This document shows, one piece after another, positions 9,387-18,679 of a stretch of 64,000 bases of DNA. The stretch lies in contig CAZRCI010000006.1 in NCBI GenBank assembly GCA_964598535.1, positions 62,001 through 126,000 on the forward strand, read 5' to 3'. Origin of the DNA: JALHMI01 sp964598535 (GTDB lineage Bacteria; Planctomycetota; Planctomycetia; Pirellulales; PALSA-1355). Numbering within the stretch: the first letter of the stretch is position 1; every line of letters begins with the position of its first letter. The notes below the pieces were generated by a model. It had not been told where the DNA came from and made no database searches. It saw nothing but the letters and a program-made list of their open reading frames with translations. A program made the translations under genes and the position numbers.

Positions 9387-10109
9387 CGGCAAGTTTTGCG
9401 GTTCCTGCTAGCCACATTGACGAAAAGCACAAGCCTCGCTCGCGACGCGGATAGGCCTTGCAAACCGCTCACGCGCAAGGACGCTCGTAGGAGTCTCGCC
9501 ACCTCTTTCTTGGTGCCGCTGTAATCCTTGTGGCCGAAGCGCTAAAACGTTGACTTACGTGTCGGGCTTTTTCACAAGCCGAGGGCCACGAGAGCATTGA
9601 ACCGATTGCCATGCGGTTTGCCTCCCGGGGGCGGACCACTTGGCATCATCATATGGCGCTGGTCGCAATGGCACACTGGTTCGCGACCTTGGTTCGCCAG
9701 AAATGCAATACCGCAGCATCTCACGCTGTCTCAATCGTTCGATTTGCTGCGGGGCGGCTCTCGATCGCCCCTCCCTTACAGACCTCCGAGCAGTCGCTCC
9801 GCCTCATGGAATACTACTTCCCCCGCAACGCCATAGCCGCCCAATCGCCGCACCGGAAAACAAGATAGCTAGCTACAAAACCACAAACGACTCGCCGAAC
9901 AACAGATGCTGTAGAATTGCCCCCTGGCACGGAATTTTGTGGTCGGCCAGCGTGGGGTGCGTGCCTGTTCTCGTCTTATGGTCGCCCTTGCAATGGAGTC
10001 TACAGAATCTCGATACTGTGTCGGAACCGGACGCCTGCCTGACAAGTTCTTGATTGGCCAAAGGGGCGGGCGTCCTACCATCACAGGATGTTCAAGTGGA
10101 GAACAAGCA
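9387..10109. other. Intergenic region without a supported gene
   Basis: This spacer of about 720 bp follows the peroxidase gene. Several short overlapping frames exist, but none has a credible ribosome-binding site, recognisable motif or coding-like composition. I see no strong hairpin, tRNA or insertion-sequence end. Confidence 0.6.
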
Positions 10110-10535
10110 ATGAACGACAAGCTGCTGGGTGTCGCAAGCGTAACTGGACGGGTCTTGTTGAGCGGTATTTTCTTGCTCAGTGCGGTGGGCAACAAAATAC
10201 CTAACTTCGGTGATGTCGTCGTCTACATGCAGAAAGCGGGAGTCCCCGCGGCCAGTCTGTTGCTGGCGGGAGCGATCGTATTTCTGATTGTCGGAAGCGC
10301 GTCCGTGGTGCTGGGCTTCAAGACGCGGGTGGGAGCTGGCCTGTTGTTGATCTTTCTCGTGTTGGCGACGTACTACTTCCACGCGTTTTGGAGGTTTGAA
10401 GGCCAGGAAGCGGCCGCTCAGCAGATTCAGTTCATGAAGAATCTCGCGCTTATGGGAGCGATGGTTTTTCTCATGGCGAATGGGGCCGGCCGATTTAGCC
10501 TGGACCAATTCTTGGCGGGCAAGGCCGGCCGGTGA
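10110..10535 (+). CDS. DoxX family integral membrane protein
   Basis: This 141-aa protein has four hydrophobic segments: about residues 8-26 (TGRVLLSGIFLLSAVGNK), 44-64, 68-88 and 110-128. The opening pattern, with Gly/Leu-rich helix 1 ending in a basic residue, and the YYFHAFW motif after helix 3 fit the DoxX family (inner-membrane proteins sometimes linked to redox or thiol stress). The exact role is not predictable. ATG 10110 is preceded by a weak GGAGAA; the upstream in-frame extension has no such site. Stop-proximal hairpins at 10529-10575 probably end the transcript. Confidence 0.82.
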   Translation: MNDKLLGVASVTGRVLLSGIFLLSAVGNKIPNFGDVVVYMQKAGVPAASLLLAGAIVFLIVGSASVVLGFKTRVGAGLLLIFLVLATYYFHAFWRFEGQEAAAQQIQFMKNLALMGAMVFLMANGAGRFSLDQFLAGKAGR

Positions 10536-10575
10536 AACACCGGTGACGCGAATTGCAAATCGGAGTGCAATTCGC
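10529..10575 (+). terminator. Two hairpins at the 3' end of the DoxX gene
   Basis: CCGGTG-AAA-CACCGG (10529-10543) overlaps the stop codon. A second stem, GCGAATTGCA/TGCAATTCGC (10548-10557 with 10566-10575, 8-nt loop), follows directly. No T run follows, so this is a transcript-end structure rather than a classical intrinsic terminator. Confidence 0.45.
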
Positions 10576-10796
10576 TCATGCTTCGTCGATCGACTGCCGA
10601 GTGAAGACCTTTTCGCAAAGGCTAGGTAAACCCTACCGGTTATCCGGCTGCCGGTGCTGTGGGCTACTACAGTAATGAGGCCTTTGCGACTGGAGCGGGT
10701 TCTAAGGGATCTGCCGATAAGCAAGGTGGGCACGCGAAAAACCCGCCCTGCTTTCCTGCCATCTGCTCCCCAACCCCGAATACGATTCACCGCACG

Positions 10797-11837
10797 ATGA
10801 TTGCCTTGCAATGTCAACGAGCCTGGTCGGTTGGACTTTTCTTCCTCGCGGTCCTTGGGATGCCAGCGATCGGGTTGGCACAAAATGGGCAATCGTTGCC
10901 GGAGACGATGCCCGTCGCTCCGCCTGGCGCGAGCTATCAGAGCGGCGGAGCAGGAGCGCTCGCCAGCGATCAGTCGGCCGAACAGGGCCTTTGGGCATCC
11001 GCCGGCAGCGTGGTGGCGGGACGCTTGACCGACTGGCGCAATCTCGAACCGAATGTGAGCGGCGACTTGCCTTGGATGTGGCAGTTGATGCCCGAGGGCT
11101 TGGTGTGGCGCTCTTACCTCGCGGGAATCAAGGAACCGCGACTGTCGATTTTCATGGCCGATAGTTCCGAGTTCGGCACGACTTGGGATGCGAACCTGGG
11201 CGGCCGTGTTTCGTTACTCCGGTATGGAACTCCGAATGCGTATCGACCCGAGGGCTTCGAAGTGCAGATCGAAGCGGCGGCCCAGCCCCGCATCTGGCCC
11301 AATAAACCCAGTGCGCCGCTGATCGCCACGGATTATCGTATCGGCGTCCCCATCGTGTTCGCCCGGGGCCAGTGGCAGTTCAAAACCGGGTACTACCACA
11401 TCAGCTCGCACCTGGGCGACGAGTTTATGTTGGACTATGAGCAAGATTATCCGGATATCCAACGCATCAATTACATGCGCGACGCCTGGATGCTGGGGAT
11501 TGGCTACTACTATACCGACAGCCTGAGACTCTTTGCCGAAGCGGATTGGGCCTTTGGCGCCGACGGCGGGGCCAAGCCCTGGGAGTTTCAGTTTGGTGCG
11601 GATTGGAGCCCGGCGATTCGCGGCGGGGCGCCCTTCGCCGCGGTGTACGGTAACCTGCGGCAAGAATTTGACTACGGTGGATTTTTTGTCGTGCAGGCTG
11701 GCTGGCAATGGCGCGGCGGTGAAGCGATGAAGACCTTTCGCCTGGGCGCTCAGTACGTCAATGGAAAGAATTCGCAGTATGAATTCTATGACCGTTTCGA
11801 GCAGCAAGTCGGATTTGGCATCTGGTACGACTATTAG
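10797..11837 (+). CDS. DUF1207 family exported outer-membrane-type protein
   Basis: This 346-aa protein has a signal peptide (residues 1-28, ending GLAQ). The mature part is rich in aromatic residues and alternating strands (WMWQLMPEGLVWRSYLAG, FKTGYYHISSHLGDEF around 195-210, LRLFAEADWAFG, FFVVQAGWQWRG) and ends in an aromatic C-terminus (FGIWYDY), as in outer-membrane beta-barrels. The HxxxHLGDE block is the hallmark of DUF1207 proteins, frequent in planctomycetes. I prefer ATG 10797 because it starts a good signal peptide; an in-frame start at 10659 would put 46 non-signal residues in front. Function is unknown. It converges on the methyltransferase-like gene, with only 7 bp between the stops. 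Confidence 0.8.
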   Translation: MIALQCQRAWSVGLFFLAVLGMPAIGLAQNGQSLPETMPVAPPGASYQSGGAGALASDQSAEQGLWASAGSVVAGRLTDWRNLEPNVSGDLPWMWQLMPEGLVWRSYLAGIKEPRLSIFMADSSEFGTTWDANLGGRVSLLRYGTPNAYRPEGFEVQIEAAAQPRIWPNKPSAPLIATDYRIGVPIVFARGQWQFKTGYYHISSHLGDEFMLDYEQDYPDIQRINYMRDAWMLGIGYYYTDSLRLFAEADWAFGADGGAKPWEFQFGADWSPAIRGGAPFAAVYGNLRQEFDYGGFFVVQAGWQWRGGEAMKTFRLGAQYVNGKNSQYEFYDRFEQQVGFGIWYDY

Positions 11838-11844
11838 TCGCTGG

Positions 11845-12939
11845 TCATGAACGGCGCTCCTGAGGCCGCGATTTGCGCCGCAACGCCGCGATACAGATCT
11901 CCTGGCGATTGTGAGGAAGTTGGCGGGCTCCGACCTTCCGATAGCCCCAACTTTTTATTCGTTCGAGATAGGCTGGCACCTCGTCTGCGAGGCGCCAATC
12001 AAGCAATTTGAGCGTGAGCAGCAAGCCTTCAATATCCACCGCCTCGTGCGTGACGATGTCCTCGACGGTATCGAGCGTATAGCGAGGCGCGACATTCATA
12101 TCGGCGGCGAGCCAATGCACGCCGCGAAACACCCGCCGCCGCACGTCGGCTCCGCGCTTTCGGATATGCGTGAACCGCGGATGGGCGGCAATTGTCGGAG
12201 CGACTTCGGCAGGATCGATGCCCAGCACGTTGAAGCCACGTTCCAGAAGAGCCTGACTTGCCCCTCCGGGCGCGCAGCCGATCTCGGCAAAAACCTGTCC
12301 AGCCTTCGTCGGGAATGCCGCCCAAGCCAAGGCTTCTTGCATCTTGATGTACGCTCGTGAAACGAGCGGCTCGGGAAGCTCGAACGTTCGGAGTCCCCCG
12401 GGATAGGCTCCGTCACCGGGGGTGGCCCAGTGTTGTCCGAGCCACCATGCATCCGGTTCGACCAGGATACAGTCGAGCACCAGGTCGCCCGGCCGGGCGA
12501 CGCGCGCGGGCGCCGCGAGCGAGGCGGCCGCAATCCTTTGTTGAATGGCGGCCTCCGCGGACAATGCCGCTGCCGACACACGCGGTTCAAAACCGCGATG
12601 GCCAATGGCTGCCGTGTCGCGTTGCCAAACGTGTAAGGCGGCGAAGTTGCCCGTCGTCAATCGCTCGACAACGGCCTTTGCGGCGGTGTCTATCGACGTG
12701 GCGTCCAACTTGCAAAACGAATAGCCCCAGGCTCTCGCAAAGATCGAATTGAGTTCAAAAGCGGGCGCCGGCGCAAAATCTGTCGGTAGTTTGAACGTCA
12801 AATAGCCCGGCCGCGAATAGGCGAAACGAAACTCCGTGTGCTTGTCGAGGACTTCCGCTTTGAGCGTATTTTCCGCCCCTAACTGGCAAGTCGCGAACAG
12901 AAAGCCAGGCACGTCAGCAGATCCAGCGGCCGGCGTCAC
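11845..12939 (-). CDS. RlmM/FtsJ-like SAM-dependent rRNA methyltransferase
   Basis: This 364-aa protein has an N-terminal THUMP-like region (about 1-90, FLFATCQLGAENTLKAEV) and a C-terminal Rossmann methyltransferase domain with the SAM motif EIGCAPGGASQALLERG (around residue 215), then VLGIDPAEV and WLAADMN. This matches the FtsJ/RrmJ fold and the domain order of RlmM, which 2'-O-methylates a cytidine in 23S rRNA. The Asp of AADMN and a lysine in LLTLKLLDW fit the K-D-K-E catalytic set. The GTG start at 12939 overlaps the TAG stop of the preceding gene (TAGTG), which implies translational coupling. An rRNA enzyme coupled to an exported cytochrome is unexpected. Target base is inferred only. 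Confidence 0.8.
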   Translation of the reverse strand: MTPAAGSADVPGFLFATCQLGAENTLKAEVLDKHTEFRFAYSRPGYLTFKLPTDFAPAPAFELNSIFARAWGYSFCKLDATSIDTAAKAVVERLTTGNFAALHVWQRDTAAIGHRGFEPRVSAAALSAEAAIQQRIAAASLAAPARVARPGDLVLDCILVEPDAWWLGQHWATPGDGAYPGGLRTFELPEPLVSRAYIKMQEALAWAAFPTKAGQVFAEIGCAPGGASQALLERGFNVLGIDPAEVAPTIAAHPRFTHIRKRGADVRRRVFRGVHWLAADMNVAPRYTLDTVEDIVTHEAVDIEGLLLTLKLLDWRLADEVPAYLERIKSWGYRKVGARQLPHNRQEICIAALRRKSRPQERRS

Positions 12940-15900
12940 TACTTCCCTCCGACAAACTGAACCTGCGCCGTACTGTCCGCCGCTTCGGCCAACTCCACGC
13001 GAATTTGGGCTTGTGGCTCGTCACGCACCGTCATCGACAAGGTATGAACGCCTGCCGACAGGTTGAGCGACAATCGATCGGGTTGGTCGATCCGGTTGCC
13101 ATCGAGCCAGACGTGTTCGAATGGGCCAGTGAGTTGCAACTCGACCTGGCCTTCCTTGGCGGCTTCCAATTGACAACGAACAACTCGCGTTCCTGAGCTG
13201 TTCGCGGGAATTGCCGCCACGGGCAGGTTCCCGGCCACGGTGCTATAAACGCTGGCCCAACGCCCCTGGTCGGTCGATGGATCGAACTTGCCGTTCGGGC
13301 CTTCCACGAGGACGTCCCAGCGGCGTGCGACCGGCTTCTGGCCAACCGCATAGGGCCCGACTTTACCAAGTTCAGATAGGAATCGGACCAGGTCGATCAG
13401 TTCTTGCCGCGTTAATTCGTCTGTGAGACCAACCGGCATAATGGAGCCGGCTTCTTTGCGGGCCTCGATCGCGTCGATGGGAACGACCACTTCTCGATCT
13501 TCGGCGTCGCGCAGTACCAGCTCGGTGTCTGTCTCACGAATCTTAACACCGCTCGTGATGATGCCATCGGCCACGACCGTGAGCGCGTGGTAATTTTCTT
13601 TGATCTTGGCGCTCGGATCGAGGATCGATTCCAGCAGATAGTCGCGTTGAGCACTTGCTCCGATAGAAACCAGATCGGGCCCTACCCTTCCCCCTGCCCC
13701 GGCGATTGCGTGGCATTTCAAGCAGTTTTGGGCATCCCGCCGAAAGATCACTTCGCCACGAGCCGGGTCGCCGTTGGCTTCGATTTCGGCAAGCAGCTCA
13801 TTTAGTTCTGCTGGAGATAGTTTTCTTTGGGGCGTCGCTATTCCGCCTGCGCGGCTGATCGCGGCGACAAGTTCGGCCTCCTCTCGAGCCGTGGAACGCA
13901 CCGCCCGAACCGCCAGCTTGGCCGAGTCGGCAACAAGTTTCTGTTCGCCCACTGCGGCCGCGAGTGCCGCGGCTCCGCCATCGCGGTCGAGAATCGGCAC
14001 GATCGCCTGCGCGGGGTCGGCTTGCGGCTCGTCTTGCAATAGTGCGATGCATTGGGCTGCCGCGGCGGTCACATCCAGCTTTGCCAGGGCGGCAATGGCC
14101 GCGGTACGGGTTGCCAGCGGCTTCCCGCCACCGCTCAGCTCGGTCAACAGATCGCGGTGTCCCTCGCCATAGCTGGCCAACGCATTGAGCGCCGCACTGC
14201 GGATCGTTTCGGAAGTCGCCTCACCCGTGGCAATAGCCGCTAGCGGCTCGCTGGCCGCTTCAACTTTCCAAAGTCCGGCGGCGTCGATCGCGGCCAGCCG
14301 CAGGGCCTCATTCGCATCGCCGGTGAGTGGCGCAAGCGCGGCCAGGTCTCCTTCTGGCCGAACCTTTCGCATGCGCGTTGCGCTTGCGGCCGCGTGTAAA
14401 AGCGCGGCACGCTGTTCCGGTGGAACCTCCCCAGCCAACGCCAGATCAAGCACGAGCCGCAGTTCTGAAGGACCACCGAGCGCCGCGATGAGCAGCAGGA
14501 CGCTTTCACGCCGCTCGGCGGGCAATTGCCCCGACTCAAGAAGTGCCATGAGCGGAGCGACCACGCGCGGCGACCCCGCCGCTTGCAGGATAAACGTGAG
14601 ATGTTTCACATTCCCATCGAAGTCGATCTGCCCAGCCTCGAGTGCTGATAGCCAGATGGGTTGCAAGTCGGTCGCCGTTACCCACAGGGCATGTTCGAGG
14701 AAACGGTCCAGGGGCTGGTCGAGCGCGCGCATGGCGATCTCGACCGATTCAGGAGTCCCCAAGCCGGCCAAGGCTCGCACCGCCTCGAGCCTTACTTGCG
14801 GATGGGCATCAGCGACGAGCCCCGTCAGCGAGTTCAGGGCATTGGGGATGCGCTCCTGCCAGGCGGACAACACCCGTGTGGCTGCCGCACGTACCTGATG
14901 AACCGGAGAGGTCAGGAGCTTCGAGAGCAACTCGGGCTCGACAAGATCCAACGCTTGATAGGTCCACAGCGCTTCGAGCCGCTGGTGTTCGAATTGCGGA
15001 TCTTCGGGATCCAGGGCTGCAACCCATCCGGCAAGCGCGGGTTGTACCTCCGATGCGCCACGAGACTTCAACTCTAACTTTGCATTCGAGCGGGTGAATT
15101 CCTCCGGCGCACGCAGCATTTCCAGCAGCGCTGGCACCGCGGCTTCGACAATCTGCGGCCGTTCGACGAGCGGCCGCCCCTTGAACGTGACACGCCAGAT
15201 TCGGCCGTGGGTGTGATCGCGCCGCTCATCGCGAAAATCCACTTCGCCATGTTGGATGATCGGATTGTACCAATCAGCAATATACAGGGCGCCGTCCGGT
15301 CCGATCTTGGCGTCGATCGGCCGAAACGCGGCATGCGTCGACTTGATGATCTCGGTTTCTTCCTTGGACGAATAACCCGACCCAACCTCGGAGAGCGTGA
15401 AGCGGCAGACGCGATGAGCGCGGAAGTCATTGGTCACCAAGCTACCCTGCCAATCGTCGGGAAAGTGGCGACCGCTGATCACTTCCAGGCCGCAATGTTT
15501 CGGGCTACCGGGATTCAGACCGGGGGAAACTTGTTTCGCCCCGGCGTAGGTGAACATGACGACGCCCGGGAAGACGTAGTTGATCCCCTCGCCGCCGGCG
15601 CCGTCGGTGGCGAACGATTGGCCCCAACGGTCGAATACGTGTCCCCAAGGATTGCATAGCCCGCGGGCGAAGACCTCCAACCGCATCGTTTCCGGGCGAA
15701 ACTGCCAGATGCCGCCACTATTCAGCCGGCGAACGCCCCAGGGCGTTTCAACGTGGCTGTGAATATAGATCGATTGATTAAAATACATCATTCCGTCGGG
15801 GCCCCAACGAAATGTATGGATGATGTGGTGCGTGTCTTCGGTACCGAAACCGGAGAGCACGACCCGGCGTCGATCCGCCTTCCCGTCACCGTCGGTATCG

Positions 15901-16337
15901 ACAAGGTGCAACATTTCCGTGCTGTTCGCGACGTAAACGCCACCATCGCCGGGAACGACCCCGGTCGGGATGAGCAGGCCATCGGCGAACACGGTCGTCT
16001 TATCGGCAACCCCATCGGCGTTGATGTCCTCGAGCACCAGGATCTTGTCGGTTGCTTCCTGGCCTGGCTTGATCTGGGGATATACTTCGCTGCTGGCAAT
16101 CCAAAGCCGACCTTGCGCATCGAAGTTGATCTGGATCGGCTTGGCCAGTAGAGGATCTGCCGCGTAGAGATTGACTTCCAGGCCCTCGGCAAGCTGAAAG
16201 GTCTGTCGTTCCAGCTCCGGGTCGGGGGTGGGAATAACCTTCAGATCTCGCTGGGCAAACGCGGACGAGCATGCGAGCGACAACGCGCCCAATCCCACGA
16301 GCCGACCCAACCTTCGAGAAACGTGGAACTGCGACAT
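12939..16337 (-). CDS. PVC-type membrane-bound dehydrogenase/HEAT/cytochrome c protein
   Basis: This 1132-aa exported protein has a signal peptide (1-28, SSAFAQ). Residues of about 40-370 form a beta-propeller of the PVC 'membrane-bound dehydrogenase' type (GRLWIASSEVYPQ, VLEDINADGVADKTTVFADGL, GPDGALYIADWYNP). Residues of about 390-830 are HEAT-like helical repeats. A cytochrome c domain follows with heme motif CLKCH (872-876) in DAQNCLKCHAIAGAGGRVGPDL and the candidate axial Met of SIMPVGLTDEL. A C-terminal beta-rich domain closes the chain. The family is expanded in Planctomycetes and Verrucomicrobia and is thought to oxidise sugars or related substrates at the cell surface. Its ATG overlaps the TAA of the SGNH hydrolase (TAATG), so the two are co-translated. 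The substrate is unknown. Confidence 0.9.
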   Translation of the reverse strand: MSQFHVSRRLGRLVGLGALSLACSSAFAQRDLKVIPTPDPELERQTFQLAEGLEVNLYAADPLLAKPIQINFDAQGRLWIASSEVYPQIKPGQEATDKILVLEDINADGVADKTTVFADGLLIPTGVVPGDGGVYVANSTEMLHLVDTDGDGKADRRRVVLSGFGTEDTHHIIHTFRWGPDGMMYFNQSIYIHSHVETPWGVRRLNSGGIWQFRPETMRLEVFARGLCNPWGHVFDRWGQSFATDGAGGEGINYVFPGVVMFTYAGAKQVSPGLNPGSPKHCGLEVISGRHFPDDWQGSLVTNDFRAHRVCRFTLSEVGSGYSSKEETEIIKSTHAAFRPIDAKIGPDGALYIADWYNPIIQHGEVDFRDERRDHTHGRIWRVTFKGRPLVERPQIVEAAVPALLEMLRAPEEFTRSNAKLELKSRGASEVQPALAGWVAALDPEDPQFEHQRLEALWTYQALDLVEPELLSKLLTSPVHQVRAAATRVLSAWQERIPNALNSLTGLVADAHPQVRLEAVRALAGLGTPESVEIAMRALDQPLDRFLEHALWVTATDLQPIWLSALEAGQIDFDGNVKHLTFILQAAGSPRVVAPLMALLESGQLPAERRESVLLLIAALGGPSELRLVLDLALAGEVPPEQRAALLHAAASATRMRKVRPEGDLAALAPLTGDANEALRLAAIDAAGLWKVEAASEPLAAIATGEATSETIRSAALNALASYGEGHRDLLTELSGGGKPLATRTAAIAALAKLDVTAAAAQCIALLQDEPQADPAQAIVPILDRDGGAAALAAAVGEQKLVADSAKLAVRAVRSTAREEAELVAAISRAGGIATPQRKLSPAELNELLAEIEANGDPARGEVIFRRDAQNCLKCHAIAGAGGRVGPDLVSIGASAQRDYLLESILDPSAKIKENYHALTVVADGIITSGVKIRETDTELVLRDAEDREVVVPIDAIEARKEAGSIMPVGLTDELTRQELIDLVRFLSELGKVGPYAVGQKPVARRWDVLVEGPNGKFDPSTDQGRWASVYSTVAGNLPVAAIPANSSGTRVVRCQLEAAKEGQVELQLTGPFEHVWLDGNRIDQPDRLSLNLSAGVHTLSMTVRDEPQAQIRVELAEAADSTAQVQFVGGK

Positions 16338-17590
16338 TACTCACCTGCCTCTTTCACGAGCTCGTAGATATGTAGCACCGGTTGTGAAAGCGTGCGAATT
16401 TCATGTTCGCGAGCTTCGACCAGGGGATCGAATTGTGGAATCTCCACGGCATTGTTCCCCTGCTCGTGCTTACGGAAACCGAACAGGTAGGTCACGTTCT
16501 GCGGTCTCCAGCGGTGGAAATACAATTCGTTTTTCGCGACGGTCGCCTGCCGCAGCCGCTCTGCTTGCTCAAATTCCGGACCGGACGCCAGTTCGACGCC
16601 GCGCGCCCAGCCTTGGGCGTCGGCCGAAGCCACGTGTTTGCCATCGATCTTCAAAGCGTACCCACCGGCAGGCAAGTCAAACACACGCAGCGTGCGGCGG
16701 TCGTGGTGCGACGCCGGCTGGGGGCTTGCGCCCGGTGCCGGAGGGTGTGGCAGGTGCGAATCGAGCGCGGCAAACTGGATTGCCGCGGGCCCAAACCTGG
16801 CCTGCGAAATCTGCGTGCCGCGAGCCGTGATGTTTTGTTGACGGGCGTCGACTTCGATCTGCCAAGACAGATCGGCAAGCCCCAGCCCACGCGCCATCTG
16901 CGGCGCGGCGAACCAATAGCCGTACTCGGTCAGGTGAATGCCGTTGTCGGTAATCGGCCCGTCCGCATTGAGTCGCTTAGGGGCGAGCAATTCGTAGAGA
17001 TCGAGAACCTGGGCATTTCGTTGAGCAGCAACCTGGATGAGCGCGTCGCGATAGAGCTTCAGGTCTTGATTGTGTTGCTGCGGACTGGGCAGCGGCGGTC
17101 CTAGATCTTCTTGCGGCGGCGGGGTGATGAATACGATGCGTGCCCCGGTTTCATCAAGCACCTTGAGTAGCCGATCGAGCCCGGTGCGGAAGTGGTCCAG
17201 GCCGGCCTGTCCGGCGAACGATTCGTTGGCGCCGTAGTTAAGCAGGATGACGGTTGGTTTTAGTGCCAGCGCGTGCTCCCTCAAGTGCTGGAAGCCCTCT
17301 TCGACCGGGCCGAAGCCAGCACGCGACTCGCCGAACACGTTATCGCCGCTCCAACCGAGATTTCGAAACTGAATCTGTCTTCCCGGAAAGCGGCTGACCA
17401 GAGCCGTCTCGAAATGCCCATGCGCTTGTGCGCGCTCGATGAACGTGCCCCCGATGAGAACGACGCGGTCGCCGTCTTGGAGCTCGAAACCCGCCGCGGT
17501 GCAATTTCCTGGCGGTAACGCCAGCGCGACGAGGAGCACGCCGGCCAAGGCTGCGCAGGTCGGCTTGCGGTGCAATGCAATGTTATTCAC
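16337..17590 (-). CDS. Exported SGNH/GDSL-type hydrolase with altered block I
   Basis: This 417-aa exported protein has SGNH blocks: VVLIGGTFIERAQ (block I), NLGWSGDNVFGE (block II), LLNYGANESF (block III) and DNGIHLTEYGY (block V, catalytic His). The usual GDS(L) nucleophile is replaced by GGTF, so Thr may substitute or catalysis may be lost; homologues beside PVC cytochromes often look like this, as far as I recall. The C-terminal half holds a beta-rich region and ends with RPQNVTYLFGFRKHEQ and a charged tail. I chose GTG 17590, which has GAGG seven bases upstream and begins the signal peptide (LAGVLLVALALPPG); a TTG at 17614 gives a longer form. First gene of a three-gene overlapping operon. 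It may deacylate a carbohydrate later oxidised by the cytochrome. Confidence 0.82.
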   Translation of the reverse strand: MNNIALHRKPTCAALAGVLLVALALPPGNCTAAGFELQDGDRVVLIGGTFIERAQAHGHFETALVSRFPGRQIQFRNLGWSGDNVFGESRAGFGPVEEGFQHLREHALALKPTVILLNYGANESFAGQAGLDHFRTGLDRLLKVLDETGARIVFITPPPQEDLGPPLPSPQQHNQDLKLYRDALIQVAAQRNAQVLDLYELLAPKRLNADGPITDNGIHLTEYGYWFAAPQMARGLGLADLSWQIEVDARQQNITARGTQISQARFGPAAIQFAALDSHLPHPPAPGASPQPASHHDRRTLRVFDLPAGGYALKIDGKHVASADAQGWARGVELASGPEFEQAERLRQATVAKNELYFHRWRPQNVTYLFGFRKHEQGNNAVEIPQFDPLVEAREHEIRTLSQPVLHIYELVKEAGE

Positions 17591-17947
17591 TAGAAAACCT
17601 CGCGCTTCGCGCAACGAACTGAGGGAGTGAGTCGGCAGGTTTATCGTCGCGCCCAGCCAGCGGGCATCGCTGCTCGAGTCGCGAGCGAGGTCGAATGCCC
17701 CGCGAGTGCTCTGTTGGAGCCGCGTTTTCGGGTTACTTTTTTAGGAGCGCATCAACTTGTTTTCCGGGTGCCAATCCGCGGTGCGTGTTTGGCGCATATC
17801 TTGCGTGCGAACCCCGTCGGAGGGACATTCCTCTAGAGTGTAATTGGCGGCGAAGACCGTTGCCATGATTCGATTCAGGACGGCGTGAATTCTCGCGGCG
17901 TGGGGAGGGCGCCAGATCCACAAATCGGCCCCCGCTCGGACACGCCG
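17591..17947. other. Spacer upstream of the SGNH operon
   Basis: About 360 bp lie between the SGNH gene start and the acidic-protein stop. They should hold the operon promoter, but I see no convincing -35/-10 pair. Short minus-strand frames near 17741-17923 lack ribosome-binding sites and known motifs. Confidence 0.5.
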
Positions 17948-18250
17948 TTATGCGTCGTCGAAATCGCCGTGTCCCGGGGAGGAGAGATCTTCTTCGTCCT
18001 CTTCGAGCTCCTCTTCGAAATCATCGTCGAAGTCGTCGTCGAAATCGTCCTCGTCGAAGTCGTCGATCTGTTCCAGAGGCGCCACAACCGGGTCGTCGAC
18101 AACGTCCAGATCCTCGTCCAGGTCGTTGTTGTCGTCCTGCTCGCTATCCGCCTCTTCGGCGTCATCGTCATCGTCCGAGGCGCGTACTTCCGGGGGGAGC
18201 GCGATGCTGGGCCAACGGTGCAATTCCTCGGTTTCGAGCGTAGCGAGCAT
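17948..18250 (-). CDS. Small, highly acidic protein of unknown function
   Basis: This 100-aa protein begins MLATLETEELHRWPSIALPPEV and continues with an extremely acidic region: runs such as DDDDDAEEADSEQDD and FDDDFEEELEEDEEDL make about half of residues 28-100 Asp or Glu. It is probably disordered, with very low pI, and could bind cations or a basic partner; no enzymatic motif is seen. ATG 18250 is chosen because GAGG lies seven bases upstream. The open frame extends to 18493, but that extension runs through a MITE and is not translated in my view. It looks like a lineage-restricted small protein. Confidence 0.65.
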   Translation of the reverse strand: MLATLETEELHRWPSIALPPEVRASDDDDDAEEADSEQDDNNDLDEDLDVVDDPVVAPLEQIDDFDEDDFDDDFDDDFEEELEEDEEDLSSPGHGDFDDA

Positions 18251-18393
18251 GCAGTAACCTCGTGCGAACGCTGGCGGGTGGGTATTGACCGGGTTTGCCG
18301 TGCAAACTCGGCTGTCTGAGTAGAAGTGCAAAATTATAGCCCACCGGCCGCGGATGAACAGCGGCCCGCCTGACACGCTAAACCCGGGACGGT

Positions 18394-18558
18394 GGTGGTG
18401 TCCTAAGAGTGTGTTGCTGGAAGGGAATGCCTGTGTGGCACGCTCAGAGCGCAGCGTGGGCGTGCTGAAGTTGACTCGGAAAATCATGGTCATTCGAGCA
18501 CGCCCTTCGTTCCTCAGGGCCGTGCCACCTCCGGCAACACACTCTTAGGACACTACCG
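18394..18558. mobile_element. MITE copy 1 (165 bp, 24-bp terminal inverted repeats)
   Basis: The ends 18394-18417 and 18535-18558 are inverted repeats matching at 23 of 24 positions (core GTGTCCTAAGAGTGTGTTGC). The interior is an imperfect palindrome (GTGGCACG and GGGCGTGCT pair with matching blocks in the other arm) and encodes nothing. Both flanks carry the 10-bp direct repeat CCGGGACGGT (18384-18393 and 18557-18566), a candidate target-site duplication that partly overlaps the right end. A second copy lies at 53356-53536 in opposite orientation. Confidence 0.8.
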
Positions 18559-18679
18559 GGACGGTTGCCGGCTGGAAGCCCGGTCCCGGGGGAGTCATAA
18601 TCGGGTGTTGCGAGGGCGATTCCGCCCCCGGTAATTCCGTGCCTTAAACCATGCCAACCCAGAATAGGAACTCCATATC

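Noticed and set aside
9640..10053. 137-codon frame before the DoxX gene
   Set aside because: Composition is not coding-like and there is no ribosome-binding site or family resemblance.
17741..17923. Small minus-strand frame upstream of the SGNH operon
   Set aside because: No ribosome site; overlapping frames of equal quality suggest chance.
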